This document shows positions 58,094 to 64,000 of a DNA stretch of 64,000 nucleotides, in pieces. The notes beneath the pieces were generated by a model. That model searched no databases and had not been told where the DNA came from. It saw nothing but the letters and a program-made list of their open reading frames with translations. This DNA is from CALMFQ01 sp964495595 (GTDB lineage: Bacteria > Pseudomonadota > Gammaproteobacteria > Burkholderiales > SCOH01). The stretch spans positions 3,475 to 67,474 of the forward strand of contig CAZBWH010000002.1 of assembly GCA_964495595.1 (NCBI GenBank). Direction: 5' to 3'. The position numbers and the translations under genes are program-made. The stretch's first letter is position 1; each line of letters begins with the position of its first letter.

Positions 58094-60175
58094 ATGAACG
58101 CCAACAGCCTCAGCTATGCCATAGCGGCGCTCGCGTTCGGTTCGCTCGGGCTCTGGGTGGCACGTGCCCGGCGCGGCGAGCCGGTTTCTCGGCTGCTCGC
58201 AGTCGCCTGTCTGATTTCGGCCTTGTGGGCACTGGCGTATCTTTTGGGTACGCGACACCTTCCTTACGGGGTGCTGGAGGTGCTGCGTAATGCCGCGTGG
58301 TTTGCCTTCCTGATCAGCCTGCTGGGGCCGCTGCGCCCCATCTCTTCGCCGCGCTGGCTGCTGGCTGCGTACTGCGGGCTGGCGTTGCTGCTGGATGGGC
58401 TGCTCTGGCTGGGCGTATTGCCCAGATCAGCCTTGTGGATACTGTTTGCCGGAGCGCCTGCTGCGTTGTTGCAGGCAGTAATCGGACTGGTGTTGCTGGA
58501 ACAGGTGTATCGCAACACGATTCCTGATCACCGATGGGGAATCAAGTTCGTTTGCCTCGGACTGGCGAGCATTTTCGGTTTTGATTTTTACCTGTTTGCA
58601 CAAACGGTGTTATTCCGCGCCGTCGATGTGTCGTTATTGCAGGCCCGCGGGCTGGTCAACGCGCTGGCCGTGCCGTTGATCCTGTTGTCGGTGTTGCGCA
58701 ATCCGGGATTTGCCTTGCGTTTCACCGTTTCGCGCCGGGCGCTGTTTCATTCCGCCAGCCTGCTGGCCGCCGGCATATACCTGTTGCTGATGGCTGCTGC
58801 CGGCTATTACATCCGCTACTTTGGCGGTGACTGGGGCGGGGTGTTTCAGGTTACCTTTCTGGTCGGTGCGGTGCTGGTGCTGCTGGCAGCAATGTTTTCC
58901 GGCACGCTGCGGGCTTATGTGCGGGTATTCCTGTCCAAGCATTTTTTTGCCTATCGCTTCGACTATCGTGAAGAATGGCTGCGCTTCACCCGCTCGCTGT
59001 CCGAGGGCGAGCCGGGCCTGCATCTGCGCGAGCATGCAGTGCGGGCAATGGCTGCATTGATTGACAGCACCGGGGGCGCGTTGTGGATGCGCGGCGAGGA
59101 GGGCGGCTTCCGGCATGTCGCACACTGGAACATGCGTGATGCGACGGGTGACGAGCCGGCTGGCAGCGCGTTTTGCCAGTTTCTGGAGCGCAAGCAATGG
59201 GTGATCGATACTGACGAATTCGACCGTCTGCCGGAGTCCTATTCCGGGCTGTCCGAGTTGCCTGGCTGGTTGACGGCGATGAGCGCTGCTCGTTATGTGG
59301 TGCCATTGGTGCTGCACGACCGGCTGATCGGCTGGATCGTGCTGGCGCCTTCACGCGGCAATCTGCAGCTGAACTGGGAGGTCAGTGACCTGTTGAAGAC
59401 GGCGGGACGCCAGGCTGCCGGTTATCTGGCTCAGCTGGAGGCGGCGCAATCGCTGCTGGTGTCACGCCAGTTCGAGTCATTCAACCGGATGTCGGCGTTT
59501 GTCATTCACGATCTGAAAAACGTGGTGGCACAGTTATCGCTTTTGTTGGCCAACGCGGCCCGGCACAAGCACAACCCTGCGTTTCAGGAGGATATGCTGG
59601 AGACGATTGGCCACGCCATCGACAAGATGAACCGGTTGCTGATGCAACTGCGCAAAGGCGCACAGCCCATCGACCGCCCGGACCGGATCGATCTGGCCGG
59701 CTTGCTGAACAAGGTGGTGATGTCCCGGCAACTGGCCCGTCCCCAGCCCGAACTGCTGGCCTCCGGGCCGGGGCTGCTGGTGCATGCCGATGCCGATCGA
59801 CTGGAACGCGTAGTCGGCCATCTGGTGCAAAATGCCATCGATGCCTGTCAGGGGCGGGGGCAGGTCACGGTCTCTGGCATCGCCGAATCGGACCGTTGGT
59901 TGCTGCTGTCGGTTACCGATACCGGGAGCGGGATGAGCGAACAATTCATCCGTGAACGGCTGTTCCGGCCGTTTGAATCGACCAAGGCAATGGGTATGGG
60001 TATCGGCACTTACGAGAGCCGGGAATACGTCAGGCAACTGGGGGGCGATATTCTGGTCGAGAGCCTGGAGGGGCAGGGGACGACGTTTCGGGTGAGATTG
60101 CCGCTGGCATCCGCAGCAAGCGGGATCGTCGGCCAGCCGACTGATCCCAGAGGAGAACGGTGTGACGCAGCATAA
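58094..60175 (+). CDS. prsK: PEP-CTERM system histidine kinase PrsK
   Basis: The 693-residue kinase has about eight N-terminal membrane helices (to residue 275), a GAF-like domain (about 310-445) and a histidine kinase core. The phospho-acceptor His472 lies in FVIHDLKNVVAQLSLLL. The ATPase part has VVGHLVQNAIDACQG, SVTDTGSGMSEQFI, and GMGIGTYESREYV with a Gly-rich lid. Layout and neighbours match PrsK, the sensor of exosortase A (XrtA) clusters. It overlaps prsR by 14 bp and should phosphorylate PrsR. Confidence 0.93.
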   Translation: MNANSLSYAIAALAFGSLGLWVARARRGEPVSRLLAVACLISALWALAYLLGTRHLPYGVLEVLRNAAWFAFLISLLGPLRPISSPRWLLAAYCGLALLLDGLLWLGVLPRSALWILFAGAPAALLQAVIGLVLLEQVYRNTIPDHRWGIKFVCLGLASIFGFDFYLFAQTVLFRAVDVSLLQARGLVNALAVPLILLSVLRNPGFALRFTVSRRALFHSASLLAAGIYLLLMAAAGYYIRYFGGDWGGVFQVTFLVGAVLVLLAAMFSGTLRAYVRVFLSKHFFAYRFDYREEWLRFTRSLSEGEPGLHLREHAVRAMAALIDSTGGALWMRGEEGGFRHVAHWNMRDATGDEPAGSAFCQFLERKQWVIDTDEFDRLPESYSGLSELPGWLTAMSAARYVVPLVLHDRLIGWIVLAPSRGNLQLNWEVSDLLKTAGRQAAGYLAQLEAAQSLLVSRQFESFNRMSAFVIHDLKNVVAQLSLLLANAARHKHNPAFQEDMLETIGHAIDKMNRLLMQLRKGAQPIDRPDRIDLAGLLNKVVMSRQLARPQPELLASGPGLLVHADADRLERVVGHLVQNAIDACQGRGQVTVSGIAESDRWLLLSVTDTGSGMSEQFIRERLFRPFESTKAMGMGIGTYESREYVRQLGGDILVESLEGQGTTFRVRLPLASAASGIVGQPTDPRGERCDAA

Positions 60176-61514
60176 GGGAACCTTATTGGTCGTGGAAGAC
60201 GACCCCGGCCTGCAAAAGCAGATGCGCTGGAGCTTTGATGGTTACGAGGTGATCGTGGCGGGGGATCGTGAAACTGCGCTAGCCCAGCTTCGCCGCTACG
60301 AGCCACCGGTGGTGACCCTGGATCTCGGACTGCCGCCCGATGCCGATGGCGCCACCGAGGGCCACGCAACGCTGGAACAGATGCTGGCGCTGGCGCCTGA
60401 CACCAAGGTGATTGTCGTCACCGGCAACCAGGATCGGGAAAATGCAGTGCGCGCCATTGCCAATGGTGCCTACGATTTCTATCTCAAGCCGTTTGAGCCG
60501 GACACCCTGCAGCTGGTGGTCGATCGCGCATTCAGGCTGTACGCGTTGCAGCAGGAAAACCGCAGGCTGCAGATGCGAACATCAGATCAGCCTTCGATGG
60601 GGATCCTCACCCGCGATGCCGGCATGCAGAAGCTGTGCCGCAATGTTGAAAAGGTTGCGCCATCGTCGGCCACCGTCATGCTGCTGGGTGAATCCGGCAC
60701 CGGCAAAGAGCTGTTCGCCCGCGGCCTGCATCAATTCAGCCCGCGGGTGCAGAAAAAGTTTGTCGCCATCAACTGTGCCGCCATTCCGGAAAACCTGCTG
60801 GAAAGCGAGCTGTTCGGTTACGAAAAAGGGGCGTTTACCGGTGCGGTCAAGCAGACCAAGGGCAAAATCGAATATGCCGACGGTGGCACGCTGTTTCTGG
60901 ATGAAATCGGCGACCTGCCGTTGCCCTTGCAGGCCAAGCTGCTGCGTTTCCTGCAGGAGCGCGTGGTGGAGCGAGTCGGCGGGCGTGAAGAGATTCCGGT
61001 CGACGTGCGCATTGTGTGCGCCACACACCAGAACCTGCGTAATCTGATTGCCGAAGGTAAATTCCGCGAAGACCTGTTTTACCGCCTGTCCGAAATCGTG
61101 CTCAACATTCCGCCGCTGCGGGCCCGCGATGGCGATGCGTTGTTGTTGGCCAACATGCTGGTCAACCGCTTCCGCCAGCAGGAGGGGCGAGGTGCATTGA
61201 CCTTTGCCGCCGAGGCCATTGCTGCCATCGAGCGTCACAACTGGCCCGGCAACGTGCGCGAAATGGAAAACTGCGTCAAACGGGCGGTGGTGCTGGCGGA
61301 AGGCGGGCAGATCACTCTGGACGACCTGGGCTTGCCCGGCGCCGATGCCGAGCCCGAGCCGCTGAATTTGCGTCAGGTGCGCGAGGAGGCAGAGCGCAAG
61401 GCCATCGTCAAGGCGCTGGCCCGCAGCGACAGCAATGTGGCCAAAGCCGCCGATCTGCTAGGCATCAGCCGGCCTACCCTTTACGATTTGTTGAACCGCT
61501 ACGGCTTGAAATGA
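60162..61514 (+). CDS. prsR: PEP-CTERM-box response regulator PrsR (sigma-54 activator)
   Basis: The 450-residue NtrC-type activator has a receiver domain with the phospho-acceptor Asp54 in VVTLDLGLPP. The AAA+ domain has Walker A GESGTGKE (176-183) and GAFTGA (223-228), which contacts sigma-54, followed by GGTLFLDEIGDLPLPLQ. The C-terminal Fis-type HTH reads NVAKAADLLGISRPTLYDLLNRYGLK. The gene starts with GTG at 60162, inside the end of prsK, after AGAGGAGAA. It should control PEP-CTERM and polysaccharide genes through RpoN promoters. Confidence 0.95.
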   Translation: MTQHKGTLLVVEDDPGLQKQMRWSFDGYEVIVAGDRETALAQLRRYEPPVVTLDLGLPPDADGATEGHATLEQMLALAPDTKVIVVTGNQDRENAVRAIANGAYDFYLKPFEPDTLQLVVDRAFRLYALQQENRRLQMRTSDQPSMGILTRDAGMQKLCRNVEKVAPSSATVMLLGESGTGKELFARGLHQFSPRVQKKFVAINCAAIPENLLESELFGYEKGAFTGAVKQTKGKIEYADGGTLFLDEIGDLPLPLQAKLLRFLQERVVERVGGREEIPVDVRIVCATHQNLRNLIAEGKFREDLFYRLSEIVLNIPPLRARDGDALLLANMLVNRFRQQEGRGALTFAAEAIAAIERHNWPGNVREMENCVKRAVVLAEGGQITLDDLGLPGADAEPEPLNLRQVREEAERKAIVKALARSDSNVAKAADLLGISRPTLYDLLNRYGLK

Positions 61515-61552
61515 CCGGCTACCGGTTGCCATGCAGAAAGGATGCACCTCAA

Positions 61553-64000
61553 ATGAACAAGACTTCCTGGCCCTCGGCGCTGCTGCTGAGTCTGGTGCTG
61601 GCCGTTAGCCTGCCCGGCTGCAGCAAGCCGACGACCGAACAGCAATGGCAGCAGGCCCGCGCTTTTGCCGACAAGGGCGAAAAAAAAGCGGCCATCATCG
61701 AGCTGAAAAACCTGCTGGCTGATCGCCCCGATCACGCTGCCGCCCGCTTGTTGCTGGGTCAGCTTTACCTCGACACCGGTGATGCCGAATCCGCGGCAAT
61801 CGAACTGAAAAAAGCCATCGACAACGGCGCCGATCCTGTGGCCGCCGCTGCAATGCAAGCCAGAGCGCACCTGGCACGCAACGAGCCCGCCAAAGCGCTC
61901 GCTGCGCTCGACCCGCAGCGCTTGCCCGGACAACCGGATGCGCCACAGTTGCTGTCCTTGAGAGCGCAGGCTCTGGTGCAGTCCGGCAAGATCGCGCAAG
62001 CAGAACAGTTGTTCCAGAGTGCGCTGCAACGAGACCCCGGCTCCGCTGATGCGGCACTGGGGCTGGCCAGACTGGCACTGGTGCAGCGCCAGCCGGAGCA
62101 GGCGCTGGCCAGGGTCGATGCCATCTTGCAGCGGCAGCCACAGCATGCCGACTCGCTGTTGCTGAAGGCTGACCTGTTGCGCGCCAAGGGGGACAAGGCT
62201 GGTGCCAAGGCCATGCTGCAACAGGTGATCGCCACAGACCGGAACAAAACCCAGGCATGGCTTGGCCTGATCGCACTGGCGCTGGATGCCGGCCAGACCA
62301 GTGAAGCCCGCAAGCAGCTGGCCGAACTGCGCAAGATCGGCCCGGACACGCTGATTGCCCGCCACTTTGAGTCGCTGATCCTGTTGCAGGAGAACAAGCC
62401 GGATCAGGCGCTGGCCCTGGCGCTGGACATCCTCAAGAGCGCGCCGGGCTTTCCTCCCGGCAATCTGCTGGCCGCCAATATCGAATACGGCAAAGGGCTG
62501 TACCAGCAGGCGACTACACACCTCACGGCTATTCTGAGCAAGACCCCGGGCCACCTGCCGGCCCGCCGTCTGCTGATTGCCACTTTGCTCAAGCAGGGCG
62601 AGCTGGACAAAGCCAACGCCCAGCTCACCCCGCTGCTCGAGCAACACCCGGATGACGCTGCCCTGCTCAACCTGGCTGGTGAAGTTGCCGTGCGCCGGAA
62701 AGATTACGCCAAGGCAATGGAGGTCTACAGTCGTGCTGCCCGCCTTGCGCCGCAGAATACCGAAGTGCAGACCCGGCTGGCGATGACCAAACTCGCATCA
62801 GGAGACGCCAACGAAGGGCTGCACGATCTGGAACAACTGGCGCTGAAGGATGGCAAGGCTGTTCAGGCCGACATGGTGCTGGCACTGACCCACATCAACA
62901 AGCAGCAGTGGCCGCAGGCCGAGGCCGCCACTGCCCGGCTGGCCAGCAAGCAGCCCGACAGCCCGCTGCCCGGTGTCCTGCGCGCCAGCATTCTGCTGGG
63001 CAGGAAGGATGTCGCCGGTGCCCGCAAGGCGCTCGACGCCACCTTGCAAAAACACCCCGGCTTCGTTCCCGCTGCCGTCAATCTGGCGCGCATGGACCTG
63101 GCCGACAAGCAGCCGGAAAAAGCCCTCCAGCGCTTCGAAACCCTGCTGGCCAAAGATGGCAAAAATGTTGACCTGATCATGGCCTACGCCGAATTTCTGC
63201 AGCTTACCGGCAAGGCCGGCGATGCGCAGTCCTGGCTGGAAAAGGCTCACCAGGCCAGGCCGGAAGCCATCCAGCCCACGCTGGCGCTGACGGCGATTGC
63301 CATGCGTAACAAGGATGCCAAGCGGGCGCTGGAGCTGGCGCAGAGCGGGGTGTCCAAAAAGCCGGACAGCCCGGCGCTGCTCGATAACCTGGCCATGGTG
63401 CAACTGGCGTCAGGCGACACGAATCAGGCACTGGCTACGTTCGCCAAGCTGGTCAAGGTGGCGCCGACGGCGCCTGCGTCCTACATCAAGCTCGCTCGTG
63501 CCCAGGCGCAGTCCGGTGCCAGCGCTGCGGCAATTGACAGCCTGCAGAAGGCGATCAGCCTGAATCCGGGGCTGATAGACCCCTATGTCTGGCAGGCCGA
63601 ACTACTCAGGAAGCAGAACAAGCACCAGGAGGCGCTCGCAGTGGCGACCCGCTTGCAGTCGCAGCTACCCAAGTCTGCCGCAGGACATCTGCTGGCGGGG
63701 GATCTGCTCATGCAGGCCGGTAAACCTGCAGAAGCGGCGGCCGGTTACACCAAGGCCGCTGCACTCGATCCGGCCGAACCGCTGGCTGCGCTCAGGCTGA
63801 GCGATGCCTTGTTTGCTCAGGGCAAAAAGACAGATGCCGAAGCGGTGGTGGCCAAATGGCTGAAAGTCCATCCGCAGGATGTGCAGGCCAGATTGCACGT
63901 AGCTGATCAACTGATGAGGCAGCAGGCGTTCAAGGCCGCGATATCCCGCTACGAAGAGGTGCTGCAGTTGCAGCCCAGGCAGCTTGCCGCACTGAACAAT
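61553..64000 (+). CDS. prsT: PEP-CTERM system TPR lipoprotein PrsT (5' part)
   Basis: The frame runs from the ATG at 61553 to the window edge, giving 816 codons with no stop. A lipoprotein signal peptide ends LAVSLPGCSKP. The rest is a chain of tetratricopeptide repeats, for example AAARLLLGQLYLDTGDAESA, AALGLARLALVQRQPEQALA and PASYIKLARAQAQSGASAAA. PrsT is the large TPR outer-membrane-associated protein of exosortase A clusters, usually about 900 residues, so roughly 100 residues are missing past the edge. It is the third gene of the prsK-prsR-prsT unit. Confidence 0.92.
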   Translation, partial: MNKTSWPSALLLSLVLAVSLPGCSKPTTEQQWQQARAFADKGEKKAAIIELKNLLADRPDHAAARLLLGQLYLDTGDAESAAIELKKAIDNGADPVAAAAMQARAHLARNEPAKALAALDPQRLPGQPDAPQLLSLRAQALVQSGKIAQAEQLFQSALQRDPGSADAALGLARLALVQRQPEQALARVDAILQRQPQHADSLLLKADLLRAKGDKAGAKAMLQQVIATDRNKTQAWLGLIALALDAGQTSEARKQLAELRKIGPDTLIARHFESLILLQENKPDQALALALDILKSAPGFPPGNLLAANIEYGKGLYQQATTHLTAILSKTPGHLPARRLLIATLLKQGELDKANAQLTPLLEQHPDDAALLNLAGEVAVRRKDYAKAMEVYSRAARLAPQNTEVQTRLAMTKLASGDANEGLHDLEQLALKDGKAVQADMVLALTHINKQQWPQAEAATARLASKQPDSPLPGVLRASILLGRKDVAGARKALDATLQKHPGFVPAAVNLARMDLADKQPEKALQRFETLLAKDGKNVDLIMAYAEFLQLTGKAGDAQSWLEKAHQARPEAIQPTLALTAIAMRNKDAKRALELAQSGVSKKPDSPALLDNLAMVQLASGDTNQALATFAKLVKVAPTAPASYIKLARAQAQSGASAAAIDSLQKAISLNPGLIDPYVWQAELLRKQNKHQEALAVATRLQSQLPKSAAGHLLAGDLLMQAGKPAEAAAGYTKAAALDPAEPLAALRLSDALFAQGKKTDAEAVVAKWLKVHPQDVQARLHVADQLMRQQAFKAAISRYEEVLQLQPRQLAALNN

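Overview
This looks like a chromosomal segment from a GC-rich betaproteobacterium. The chemotaxis genes, metXW, the split pntA/pntA2/pntB, an exosortase-associated prs module and GntR/TetR regulators fit best with Neisseriales (Chromobacteriaceae-like). That placement is an inference from gene content, not a database match. The window is gene dense, with core metabolic genes between accessory blocks.

Layout. 0-5.7 kb: the end of a chemotaxis operon (cheB), two small exported or membrane proteins, a GntR regulator divergent from an RhlB-like glycosyltransferase, and a soluble chemoreceptor with a CZB domain. 5.7-13.2 kb: a Fur-box-preceded locus with a TonB-dependent heme-type receptor, a secreted and membrane-anchored CobN-like chelatase, a MotA/TolQ/ExbB-like channel protein and a DUF2149 protein. 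Its architecture matches the hmuR-S-(T/U/V) heme loci of Bacteroidota. 13.3-17.6 kb: a periplasmic binding protein, a YlqF/RbgA GTPase, and a second Fur-box unit (HemS/HutX-like protein and a DUF2325 protein). 17.9-27.4 kb: an accessory block of secreted proteins. It holds two enzymes that each carry a bulb-lectin module (a metallophosphoesterase and a GH99-like hydrolase), two paralogous eight-cysteine proteins, an imelysin/DUF1513 pair and a secreted alpha/beta hydrolase. An IS remnant follows.

28.2-36.4 kb: a stand-alone Card1/Can2-like (DUF1887) CARF-nuclease, a lipoprotein cytochrome c', a chemoreceptor/PstS-like/porin/histidine kinase cluster, and a secreted protein with a PEP-CTERM-like tail. 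36.4-44.2 kb: a TetR/FAD-oxidoreductase pair with two visible operators, metXW, hpt, upp, and a yybP-ykoY-type manganese riboswitch in front of a GDT1-family manganese exporter. 44.2-49.4 kb: a TetR regulator divergent from an operon of a molybdopterin oxidoreductase, ferredoxin reductase, 7Fe ferredoxin and thioesterase. 50.1-53.0 kb: the proton-translocating transhydrogenase. 53.3 kb: tRNA-Gly(CCC). 53.5-64 kb: envelope polysaccharide genes (a CapD/FlaA1-type enzyme and a WecA-like transferase broken by one in-frame TGA), then the exosortase A-associated glycosyltransferase, PrsK, PrsR and the start of PrsT.

Themes. Iron and heme acquisition appears at two Fur-box loci and an imelysin pair. 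Surface polysaccharide and PEP-CTERM protein sorting is represented by the prs genes and one likely substrate. At least seven intergenic copies of a GC-rich, hairpin-forming repeat (core CCAGAGCGGCTTG) lie between genes. The most interesting systems are the CobN/ExbB/DUF2149 heme locus, the TetR-controlled molybdoenzyme operon, the orphan Card1-like nuclease, and the bulb-lectin secretome block.
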